From Pictodentalium vernedei (taxonomy: Eukaryota > Mollusca > Scaphopoda > Dentaliida > Dentaliidae): DNA of 64,000 nt. Positions 23,434 to 32,052 of the stretch are shown here, in pieces. Numbering within the stretch: the first letter of the stretch is position 1; every line of letters begins with the position of its first letter. The stretch spans positions 2,786,457-2,850,456 of the forward strand of contig CM062292.1 in NCBI GenBank assembly GCA_031216915.1. The letters run 5' to 3'. The notes under the pieces are model-generated. The model did no database searches and had not been told where the DNA came from. It worked only from the letters and a program-made list of their open reading frames with translations. The translations under genes were made by a program, and so were the position numbers.

Positions 23434-24912
23434 GTGTGTACAGTTTTCCCTGTCCGATCGCGTAATTTTGTCTTGATGATGGCGAGCAAGTCTGTTCAGA
23501 CGGAGGTAAGTATGGAGGTTAATTCGTGTAATATCGCGGTCCAGGTCAACGGTGCCAACGGGGTAAGTATTGGTGTGCAGACAGAGGTCACTGGGGGTGT
23601 CGGTCGGAGCCGGGTTGGTGGGGCCACCGATGGCGATATTGGGCTTGAAGTTTGTAAACAGTGTTCTATGATGTATGGGGACTGTCGCTCGGTGGGATGT
23701 GGAGAGGTATGTGCAAACTGTCAGGAAATCCTGCGCCTACTTGAGACAATTGTTAAGTTTGAGGGGGAGATTGCTGAGCTGAAGGGAAAACTTGGTAGGG
23801 CGGGGCTGTCTGGAGTTACGCCTGTGAAAGTGGCTTTCCGAGAAGGATGGAAGGTTGTCGGTGGTTCCAAGAGGAAACATGGGGGTAGAACCTTTGATGT
23901 GAATGAGGTAGGTGATGAGGTGGGGGCTGCTAGAAAAGTACGTAGGACAGATGAGGGGGGCCCAGGCCGGAGCAATGCTGTAAAGCGTTTGGCGTGGACT
24001 ATCAAAAGTGGTAGGAAAGGGGGGCCAGAGAAGCAGGTAGATAGGGGTGTAAAGTCCAAAGGCAGTGGGGAGTGCAGCACCAGAAACAGATTTGATGTGC
24101 TCGATTCGGAAGAGACAGAGGGGGAGATGGAGGTAGTTGCAACAGATAGTAGCTTGGGGTCTAGGCCAGGAAAAAGGAGGAGGGATCCGGGGGAAGACCA
24201 GGGGAGTAGTCCAGGTAGCTCAGGGCCTGGAAAGAGACGGAGGGACAAGGATAGGAGTAATCCTAGGTCAAAGATACCGATACCGATATTGATTCCGAGT
24301 GGGGCTGTTGGAGAGGAAGAGGACGCTGTAAACAATAGGAGACTAGAGGAGATAAATAGGGCGAGGTCCAAAAGTAAGTTGGTGGTTGCGGGAAGTAGCA
24401 TAGTTCGGGGGATCGACAAGGTTGTCTGTGGTCCGGACAGTAAAAATAGAACAGTTCTGTGCTTTCCGGGGGCTAAAGTGGAGGACCTGAGGGATAGAGT
24501 GGACGGTATTGTAGCTGGGTCGGGGCCTGATCCGGTAGTGGTATTACATGTGGGGTCCAATAACATCAGGGAGAGGAAATCAGTTCGTTTGGTGGACACA
24601 TACAAGGACCTAATTAGTAAGCTACTTAGCAGGAATGCTCGGATCATCGTTTCAGGGGTGCTCCCCGTTATAGGTGGTGGGAATGAGAGGAACTCGCGGA
24701 TTATGGCACTAAACGAGGAGCTGGGAGAGCACTGCAAAGACTTGGGAGTACATTTCATTGACCACTGGGATTCATTCTGGGGACAAGGAGAGTTGTATGG
24801 GCGAGACGGATTGCATTTAAGTAGGATGGGTACAGACCTGTTGGGCCAAAAAATCTTACAGGTGGCTGGGCCTTTTTTGGAGAAAAGGGGGGTAGGGGAC
24901 CACAGCCGGTAA
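23434..24912 (+). CDS. LINE ORF1: Cys-rich N-terminus plus SGNH-type esterase domain
   Basis: 492 codons from the first ATG; ATGs at 23476 and 23479 (MASKSVQTEV) are equally likely starts. Residues ~74-96 hold a Cys cluster (CKQC, GDC, GC, CANC), followed by a predicted coiled coil (ILRLLETIVKFEGEIAELKG). A long basic Gly/Ser-rich linker (KRRRD repeated) leads to an SGNH/GDSL hydrolase-like domain from ~315: GSSIVRGI (block I serine), GAKVEDL (block II glycine), LHVGSNNI (block III asparagine) and DGLHLS (block V Asp and His). Esterase domains in ORF1 are known from CR1-group LINEs, where ORF1 binds the RNA. All four blocks look intact. Codon use is G-rich like ORF2. Confidence 0.88.
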   Translation: MCTVFPVRSRNFVLMMASKSVQTEVSMEVNSCNIAVQVNGANGVSIGVQTEVTGGVGRSRVGGATDGDIGLEVCKQCSMMYGDCRSVGCGEVCANCQEILRLLETIVKFEGEIAELKGKLGRAGLSGVTPVKVAFREGWKVVGGSKRKHGGRTFDVNEVGDEVGAARKVRRTDEGGPGRSNAVKRLAWTIKSGRKGGPEKQVDRGVKSKGSGECSTRNRFDVLDSEETEGEMEVVATDSSLGSRPGKRRRDPGEDQGSSPGSSGPGKRRRDKDRSNPRSKIPIPILIPSGAVGEEEDAVNNRRLEEINRARSKSKLVVAGSSIVRGIDKVVCGPDSKNRTVLCFPGAKVEDLRDRVDGIVAGSGPDPVVVLHVGSNNIRERKSVRLVDTYKDLISKLLSRNARIIVSGVLPVIGGGNERNSRIMALNEELGEHCKDLGVHFIDHWDSFWGQGELYGRDGLHLSRMGTDLLGQKILQVAGPFLEKRGVGDHSR

Positions 24913-24956
24913 CCCAGAGTGGCACAAATGCTGGGAACATAGGAAGAACAACAAAC

Positions 24957-27900
24957 ATGCACAATACAGGGACATACCAGGGTTATAATAATGTGCCAGT
25001 GATGACAAAAAAACAAAGATTCATTAAGTTTGGGTACTGCAACATCCAGGGTCTGCACAAGAAAGTAAGCGAAATATCAACAATGATGGACGAAGGAGAC
25101 TTTGATATAATGGGTCTAAGTGAGACGTGGATACGACGGGATGAGCGGGTTGATCAGATGAAGGGTTGCGTGTGGATAGGAGCTGGGCGAACTGAGGGTC
25201 AGAAACGGGGTGGGGGTGTTGGCATCTACGCTAAAGAGGAATTACAGCCCTCATTGATTACAGATCTCACAGAAGCAAGGACTCAGATTCCAGTATCCAA
25301 CGAAATAGTCTGGGCAAAAATCAACTTAGGAAGCAGGAGTGTTGCCGTTGGTGTTGTATACTTAGCAGTGGAGGGAAGTAAGCCCGAGTGGAATGATTCA
25401 ATATATACAACTCTTAGATCGAATATCACAGAGCTTGGGAGCAGAGGGTTCAGTATTGTCCTAATGGGGGACTTCAATGGGCACATCGGGGATAAGGAGG
25501 AGGGCATACAGGGAGGTGATGGGAAAATTAACACGAATGGGAGGAAGATGTTGGACCTATCAAAAGAGCTTGGTTTAAAGATCCTGAACAGGGATGCGAA
25601 ATGTAAGGGTAAATGGACCTGGGAGAGGAACGATAAGAAAACAATAATTGATTATATACTCACTGACATTAGCATATGGAGGGAGGTTATAGATGTAGAA
25701 ATAGATGACGAGGGAAAAAATGACTTGGGTAGTGATCACAACCTGATAACAGTTAAGATTATGGGCAAAAAGACGAATAGAGACAGAAATACCTTCAAGG
25801 AAGTTTGGGGACTAAAACAAGGAGTCGACTGGAAGCAGTTTCGGGAAAAACTAAAACCAAATCTTGAATGTATACCTAGGGATGCAAATGTCCAGAGTAT
25901 TTCAGATGGCATAGTAAATAGCCTAACAGAGGCAGGGAAGGAGTGTATAGGAAGGGTGAGGGTCCCAACGAGAGAGCTTGGATACAGGGTTAACGAGGGA
26001 CTGAAAAAGGCTATAAAAGAAAGGAAGGTAAAATGCGCTGCTTACAGAAGAAGTAGGAAGCTTAAAGGGGTGGATAACAATGACACGAGACTAATGAAAG
26101 GAGAATATGAACTGGCACGGAAAAAGGTGAATGAGATAAAGGATAATAATAGGAAGGAGCGCAATTGCAGTCTTGCCAGAACAATAAAGAAAAAGGGGGG
26201 TTCGAGCTCAAACGTATTTTGGAACTGGGTAAATAAACGGGGGAAAAGTAGTGTGCAGAGTATCAAAGTGGATGGGGAAAGTACAGAAGATAAAGGCCGT
26301 ATCGCTTCAGAGTTAGTCAAGCACTGGGAAAAGATAAACGATAGGCGATGGGGCAGTGGGTCCCCACCAAAAAGAAATACACTGGTGGAGGAGAACCTAT
26401 CCAATCGTGTATGTAGCGAAATAACGGCAGAAGAAGTGCGGAACGTGGTCTCGAAATTAAAAAATGGTAAAGCGGGAGGGACTGATGAAATTCCGAACGA
26501 ATTCCTCAAAAATGGAGGGGAGGCACTTATTGAAGTCCTGACAAACCTTTTCAACCTGGCTCTGCGAAAGCAAGAGGTCCCCAGAGAGTGGAGGGAAAGT
26601 AAGGTGTCGTTCATACACAAAAAGGGGGATAAGGAAGTTCTAGATAACTATAGGGGGATATCAGTTAGTAGTAACATCGGAAAAGTATTCTGTAAGGTCA
26701 TATACGGTAGACTAGAGGAAGTTATAGAAGAGAAAGGTTTTTTTTTAGGAGAAATTCAAAATGGTTTCAGGAAAGGACGAAGAGTCACTGATCACCTATT
26801 TACACTCACCCAACTGATAGAATCAACAAAGGCTGAAAAGAAAAAGATGTTTCTGGCATTTCTAGATGTGAAAAAAGCGTACGACCGAGTGTGGAGGGAA
26901 GGTATGTGGCGAAAGCTCGAGGGTATCGGACTGGGGGGTGACTTTGTGGGAATCATGAAAGCACTGTATACAGATGTGCAAAGCCAACTCAGTCTAGGGA
27001 GTATCACTACAAAACGAGTCCCTATGGATATAGGCCTCAAGCAGGGGTGTATCTTTTCACCGATTTTGTTTGCATTGTATGTTAAAGATTTAGGGGACGA
27101 ACTATTTCAGAGTGCGGAGGGGGTAAATGTTGGAGACATAAAGATACCAGGCTTATTCTTTGCGGACGACATGGTGTTAATGTCTAGAACTGAACAGGGG
27201 CTAGAGAAACTGCTGGAAATTGTTGGTAGATATGGGAACACTTGGCGGCTCGAACTAAATGAAAATAAAAGCAAGGTAATACCCGTTGGACGCAAGGTAG
27301 ATGTGACGAAGAGATGGAGAGTGGGGGAGTTCTCAATCCCCGAAGGGGAAAGCAAACAAATCACTGTAGGAGAAACGGGAGAGTATGAGTATCTAGGGGT
27401 AAGCATAAATATAACGGGAAGAGGGGTGTACAGAAATTACTCAGCCAAACTGATTCTGAAGGGGAAAAGAATTCTGAACCAACTAAAACTTTTAGGGAAA
27501 AATAGTTTCAATAAGGTCTTTGTGGGGAAAACACTGTGGGAGAGGGTGGGTTTACCAAGTATAACGTATGGCACGGACGTGATTCCATTAAACCAAACCG
27601 TTATTAAGAAGTTGGAAAGTACTCAGAATGATGCCGGCAGATGGATAACAGGGTCGAGTAATGCTGCAGCTTTGGAAGCAGTAAGGGGGGAGCTTGGGTG
27701 GATGAAAATCAAGGACAGGGTAGATTTGGGAAAACTGTGTTACTTTAACTACTTGAGAAACCTGCCTGACAACCGGTGGTGTAAATTGATGCTCGATACC
27801 ATTTGGAATTCTAATATAGAAACGGGGTGGTCAAAACATGTGAGGGAACTAATGGACAATTACTCTATAGAGGTCACAAACATAGAAGTAGGAATGAAAG

Positions 27901-28394
27901 AAGGCAAAAGGTTTGTCAAAGAGAGAGTCATGGAAGACTGCAATCGAAACTGGCGAGCAGGGGTTAGCGTGAAAAGATCACTGCAGGGGTTACAATATAA
28001 AGAAAAGCCAGCTTTTGAGAAGTACCTAGATGGCACCTTTGGAGGGTCACTGCTGTTCAAACTGAGATCAAGATCACTGGAGCTTCGGGGAAAAATTGGG
28101 AGAGATGGGGAAAAGGGATGCCAAATGTGCCACTCTGGAGTAGTGGAGACCCTGGAACATTTTCTCTTGGAATGCCCACAGTATATACCTCATAGAATAA
28201 AATTTACTGGAAGAATAATGCAGAAGTGGGGTGAAGAAACAAAGGATAGATGGCTGAAGGGGGACACGAGGGAGAGGGTAGGAATGCTTATTGAGGAAAT
28301 TGAAAAAGAGGAAGTGAGGGACACTATTAAGCAGTTTATATCTGAATGCTGGGAGGAGAGGAGGGGAAGAGGGGGTGGGGTGCAGGGGGAATGA
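24957..28394 (+). CDS. LINE ORF2: AP-type endonuclease and reverse transcriptase
   Basis: 1145 codons. Residues ~20-270 form an exonuclease-endonuclease-phosphatase domain: YCNIQGL, GLSETW (catalytic Glu), VLMGDFNGH, IDYILTD and the terminal GSDHNLI. The reverse transcriptase spans ~495-790: KNGKAGGTDEIPNEF, FIHKKGDKEVLDNYRGIS, FLDVKKAYDRVW (first Asp), GLKQGCIFSPILFALY and FFADDMVLM, the catalytic YADD-equivalent. A C-terminal CQMCHSG then H-x4-C motif (~1054-1072) is the usual nucleic-acid-binding knuckle. The protein would nick target DNA and copy the LINE RNA in place. No missing catalytic residue is apparent. Confidence 0.95.
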   Translation: MHNTGTYQGYNNVPVMTKKQRFIKFGYCNIQGLHKKVSEISTMMDEGDFDIMGLSETWIRRDERVDQMKGCVWIGAGRTEGQKRGGGVGIYAKEELQPSLITDLTEARTQIPVSNEIVWAKINLGSRSVAVGVVYLAVEGSKPEWNDSIYTTLRSNITELGSRGFSIVLMGDFNGHIGDKEEGIQGGDGKINTNGRKMLDLSKELGLKILNRDAKCKGKWTWERNDKKTIIDYILTDISIWREVIDVEIDDEGKNDLGSDHNLITVKIMGKKTNRDRNTFKEVWGLKQGVDWKQFREKLKPNLECIPRDANVQSISDGIVNSLTEAGKECIGRVRVPTRELGYRVNEGLKKAIKERKVKCAAYRRSRKLKGVDNNDTRLMKGEYELARKKVNEIKDNNRKERNCSLARTIKKKGGSSSNVFWNWVNKRGKSSVQSIKVDGESTEDKGRIASELVKHWEKINDRRWGSGSPPKRNTLVEENLSNRVCSEITAEEVRNVVSKLKNGKAGGTDEIPNEFLKNGGEALIEVLTNLFNLALRKQEVPREWRESKVSFIHKKGDKEVLDNYRGISVSSNIGKVFCKVIYGRLEEVIEEKGFFLGEIQNGFRKGRRVTDHLFTLTQLIESTKAEKKKMFLAFLDVKKAYDRVWREGMWRKLEGIGLGGDFVGIMKALYTDVQSQLSLGSITTKRVPMDIGLKQGCIFSPILFALYVKDLGDELFQSAEGVNVGDIKIPGLFFADDMVLMSRTEQGLEKLLEIVGRYGNTWRLELNENKSKVIPVGRKVDVTKRWRVGEFSIPEGESKQITVGETGEYEYLGVSINITGRGVYRNYSAKLILKGKRILNQLKLLGKNSFNKVFVGKTLWERVGLPSITYGTDVIPLNQTVIKKLESTQNDAGRWITGSSNAAALEAVRGELGWMKIKDRVDLGKLCYFNYLRNLPDNRWCKLMLDTIWNSNIETGWSKHVRELMDNYSIEVTNIEVGMKEGKRFVKERVMEDCNRNWRAGVSVKRSLQGLQYKEKPAFEKYLDGTFGGSLLFKLRSRSLELRGKIGRDGEKGCQMCHSGVVETLEHFLLECPQYIPHRIKFTGRIMQKWGEETKDRWLKGDTRERVGMLIEEIEKEEVRDTIKQFISECWEERRGRGGGVQGE

Positions 28395-28577
28395 TGGCTT
28401 TCTCTTATGAGGACCGCGACGAATCAGCGGCTGGCCAAAGAGTTATTATTATTAGTTGTCTCATTATTTACAAGATATGATATGGGTGTATTTTCTCTCC
28501 TCATGTGGATTAGTGGCAAATCACTGTCTAATTCTGTCAGTCTTCTAATTTCATATTTTTATTATTCTCCTTTGCAG

Positions 28578-29557
28578 ACTAAAGCCAAGCCACTTATGCT
28601 GAGTTCCATAGGACGCGTTGAAGACTGGGAAAATTGTTTGGATAACTCTGCTAATAATGCTTTGCCTTTGGTTAGTGGCCCGCAACCAACAGAAAATGTA
28701 CCTCCACAAACCGAGTTGTTAAACAGGCGACATGTAAATAGTCCCCCTCCTGGCTCATTGGGGAGTGAACCGCTTATTGCTCGTCCAGTTGAAACACAAA
28801 TGATTCTGGCATCTCCTGTAAAATTGAGTAGTGCAGCTGTTACGTGTACATTTCCATCTCCAAGTAAAAGACCACTGCCGCTCGCACCAGTAGCTGTGAC
28901 CGACTCCCCACCCAGCTTTTCTTCTACCTCAAGACTATTGGGTACACCGCAAAACGTATCCACTCCTAAGGGTTTTAATATGTGTATGTCACGAGACGAC
29001 AGGAAACATTCTATGGTACAGAAGAAACTAGACTGTCTCTCAAAGCGTGTGGACGCTATAGAATTGACCGTGAAAAGTAATAATATTCTTTTGAACGAAA
29101 ACAACCGTTTGTTGAAACAAATTTTGAGATACACAGGTGACACGACCATGCAAACAGGAATGATGATAGACTCAAGTTTGAATGGTGATCATGTAGCGAC
29201 AGAAGAGCACAGACAACGCGTAGAACCCACGGAGGACCCGTTCAGTGATATTCCTGAAGTATATAGGTTTTCTACTGACCACCTGATGGAGTTTGATAAA
29301 CACTCTTCAGCTCCAGGCAACTTGGCCAAAAACTTATGTGAAAAATTGTTTTCCGAGTTATATGGGCCAGAGAAATAGAGATTAAAACACTCCTACTTTG
29401 GCGGTGGTAGTTTAGCAAAAACAGAGTTGGACCCAATCAGAAAGAAGTGCATAGAGAGATATATTCTTTAGCCATGGTTGTTCCAAAAAATAATGTATCC
29501 TTGAGACGTCCCGAAAAGAAAAAGGCCAAATTGAATACACTGCCCGAAATACTGTAA
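28578..29557 (+). pseudogene. BEN-domain protein gene segment, probably pseudogenic
   Basis: A good splice acceptor (TTATTCTCCTTTGCAG) ends at 28577 and the frame is open to TAG at 29376-29378. It encodes a disordered Pro/Ser-rich region, a coiled coil (MVQKKLDCLSKRVDAIELTV) and the first helices of a BEN domain (VYRFSTDHLMEFDKHSSAPG, then LAKNLCEKLFSELYGPEK). The same frame continues past the stop with YFGGGSLAKTELDPIRKKC, the second half of a BEN domain, to another TAG at 29469. A shifted frame then reads LRRPEKKKAKLNTLPEIL and stops at 29555-29557. BEN domains act in DNA binding and chromatin. One in-frame stop and one frameshift point to a decayed gene, unless assembly error or an unrecognised intron explains them. 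Confidence 0.65.
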
Positions 29558-29716
29558 ACTTATGTTATCACATGTACCTTTGGTTTCCATGGGTTGTAAC
29601 CCTTTAACCAACCCCTTCTTTAACCCTTTGCCTCACAAGTTGTAGGTGACACCGACATGAAATTCTGCATACATGTACACTATCTCAATGTTGCTGGGGA
29701 GATCACGAAATAATTT

Positions 29717-30350
29717 GTGAACATTTCCACCCATGGTTTACCACACGCTTCACATTTTCGTGGGTTTGGTATCAATCCACGTCATGGCTGCTGATAGCTG
29801 ATAGCAGCCATGGCTTGATTTGATACCAAACTCAAGAAAATGTGAATAGACAATTACTCGTAATTAGTTGTGAACATTTTCACCGTGGTTTACCCCATGC
29901 ATCACCTTTTCTTGGCTTTGGTATCAAATCATGGCTGCTGATAGCAGCCATGGCTTGATTTGATATCAAACTCACGAAAGTGTGTATAGACAATTTCTCG
30001 TAATTAGTTGTGAACATTTCCACCCATGGTTTACACCATGCACCACCTTTTCTTGGGTTTGGTATCAAATCAAGTCATGGCCGCTGATAGCAGCAAAATC
30101 TTGATTTGATACCAAACTCAAGAAAATGTGAATAGACAATTTCTCGTAATTAGTTGTGAACATTTCCACTATGGTTTACCCCATGCATCACCTTTTCTTG
30201 GCTTTGGTATCAAATCAAGTCATGGCTGCTGATAGCAGCCATGGCTTGATTTGATATCAAACTCAGGAAACTGTGAATAGACAATTTCTAGTAATTAGTT
30301 GTGAACATTTCCACCCGTGGCTTGCCACATGCTTCACACTTTATTGGGTT
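29717..30350. repeat. ~145-bp tandem repeat in which each unit carries a hairpin
   Basis: GTGAACATTTCCACCCATGG recurs at 29717, 29870, 30010, 30156 and 30301 (spacing 140-153). Inside each of the first four units TATCAAATCAAG...CATGGCTGCTGATAGCAGCC, then CTTGATTTGATA folds into a stem around GCTGCTGATAGCAGC. The stem arms are nearly intact in every unit, including the diverged ones. Confidence 0.9.
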
Positions 30351-30356
30351 TGATAA

Positions 30357-30548
30357 TAAACCCTTTACTCAACGTGGCGGCCAATACCGACCACTGCTAT
30401 TTTACAAATATCGCCATCCTGATTATGTATTTTTTGTCTCAAAAATATAGCGTATTATCCTTTATTGGAACGATCTCGACAAATTCGTTCCAATGAGGGT
30501 ATAAGCTATGTTTTTGAGACCAAAAATTTAGTCATGCAATAATTGTTT
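30357..30548. mobile_element. piggyBac-type MITE, partial copy
   Basis: Starts TAAACCCTTTACTCAACG after a decayed TTAA, contains GCGGCCAATACCGACCACTG, TTTTTTGTCTCAAAAATATA and the palindromic core GGAACGATCTCGACAAATTC. The right-hand terminal repeat is missing; the copy gives way to the short LINE-tail-like repeat at 30552. Confidence 0.75.
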
Positions 30549-30551
30549 GTG

Positions 30552-30595
30552 TATGAGAACTGCGACAAATCAGCGGATGGCCAAAGAGTTATTAT
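30552..30595 (+). repeat. Short copy of the LINE 3' end
   Basis: TATGAGAACTGCGACAAATC and following bases through GGCCAAAGAGTTATTAT match the 3' end of the LINE at 28405-28448 with three or four substitutions. This is either a severely 5'-truncated LINE insertion or a small family that shares the LINE tail. Confidence 0.65.
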
Positions 30596-30599
30596 GCGT

Positions 30600-31570
30600 C
30601 GTCTGTTTTCTCCGTTTTTCTCCATGTGGTTTTGATGCTCATATATTGTATATATGCTCTACCTCTGTCCAAGGGACCCTTCCAACCATACGGTATTGTT
30701 ACACAAAATACGTTCCCAAATAATCACTCCCAGTATATATTATTTTACACATCATCTTATTTGTTACGTGTGTGCTTTTTTTCAGCTGCACATGTACATT
30801 TCACAACAGCCCATTTGCTGCGTACTGTTTATATCACATAGCCAGCCACTTTAAATTTCTAAAAGATCTCCAAGAAATACTTTGTCAATGGTATTTAACA
30901 ATATTAATTAAAAATGTGCTTTAATTTATCATGTACTATTTGAAGATGTTCTTTGTGTACTTGGGAATGTTGTGAAAAATATTTTGTTTATAGGGAGTCT
31001 TCTTGTAAAATACAGAATAAAAATGTAACTTGAAAATTGTTAATATATACATTTTCGAAACATTTTCCCTTCCACTTGGCCAAATGTTACACAAACCCCC
31101 CTAAAAATATCCTCCTAAGTAAATGTTGGCCTGGGGTAAATGTTGCCCTGGGGTAAATGTTCACTGGGGAATTGTCCGTGCAGCCCGTTCCCCCATTGGC
31201 CATTTAATTTTGCCTTGTGGGTTTCTATACGGATAATGTTTACGAGTTTCCGAATTTTGTGCAGTAGTTCATGTATATTTCAAAATATTATTCGAAGTGC
31301 TTCAATATAATTATAGATGAGTTTCCATGAACGGGAATAAAAGTAATTCTCGATTGGCAAGTGAATACAAGTGGCGCCACCGGCTCAGTAGGTGGACGGT
31401 ATTACCACTAATTAAACTTCAAACGTCAGCCGAAAACAATATTGATTTTTACTAATCCGCTCCCCCAGAGTCCGCGGTGTCCGCGGAACATATTAATTAA
31501 GTCCACCCAAAATTGCTGGTATGTCCATCGGCGCAATGGGTGACGGAATGGGTGGCTGTTCACCGAATGG
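30600..31570. other. No gene seen
   Basis: AT-rich spacer with a short GGGGTAAATGTTGCCCT duplication near 31130-31170 and no convincing ORF. Confidence 0.5.
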
Positions 31571-31605
31571 GTGATTGAGTACCAAGTCATCTTGTTCGTA
31601 CTGTA
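31571..31605. repeat. Copy 2 of the 35-bp element end
   Basis: GTGATTGAGTACCAAGTCAT, then CTTGTTCGTACTGTA: the inverse of 18464-18498 with two substitutions. Confidence 0.6.
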
Positions 31606-31793
31606 CCAGGTGACTGTATTAGTGCGGGGTACAGTGTTCTCATGACAACCGCCGGCAATACAGTCTTCACCTTATTTAGGGCAAAATTTGCATCTGCAAT
31701 TTTAGAACAAAGTTTATTTACGTGGTCCTTATATGTATTTCTAGAAATTTAATCGCCTTTTCAGTTTCTTCTAACCCTACAGTACGGTACTTA

Positions 31794-32052
31794 CAGTACG
31801 TGGAGAGTGGACTGTAACTAAATCAACCGCGGAGTGGAGTTATCACCCGGGCTATAACTTTCCAATTTTGTACATATCGACAGAAAACACAAGCAATGTT
31901 TCAGCCAATGGACCTCCTGGTTTAACCCGGATGTCCATTGGCTGAAACTTTGCTTTTGCTGGTCAGGCTTTGCGTCAAATTTGCAATTATTGCTTGGGTG
32001 GAATCTCCACTCTGCGAGTGGTTTAGTGATAATACACTCTCCACGTACTGTA
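31794..32052. mobile_element. TA-flanked MITE family 1, copy 3 (259 bp)
   Basis: Ends TACAGTACGTGGAGAGTG and its inverse, matching almost perfectly, with TA at each edge; the central palindrome has a few substitutions. It lies directly against the reverse transcriptase fragment at 32053 and interrupts it after the FADD region, so it is younger than that LINE. Confidence 0.92.

Larger units (their letters stand above)
23405..28453 (+). mobile_element. Non-LTR retrotransposon (LINE), apparently complete, ~5.05 kb
   Basis: Two long non-overlapping ORFs lie in the order esterase-type ORF1, then endonuclease-reverse transcriptase ORF2, separated by 44 bp. A 5' leader of ~30 bp precedes ORF1 and a short 3' end finishes in TTATTATTA. 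The 7-mer AGTTGTC occurs immediately before (23398-23404) and after (28454-28460) and is a plausible target-site duplication; one or two more bases may belong to it. Neither ORF is interrupted, so the copy could be recent or active. ORF1 esterase plus ORF2 EN-RT suggests the CR1/L2/Jockey assemblage; the C-terminal Cys-His motif of ORF2 also fits I/Nimb-type lineages, so the clade is left open. Confidence 0.88.

Noticed and set aside
23721-25058. Long minus-strand open frame opposite LINE ORF1
   Set aside because: Antisense shadow of the G-rich ORF1; no domain and the sense strand is clearly coding.
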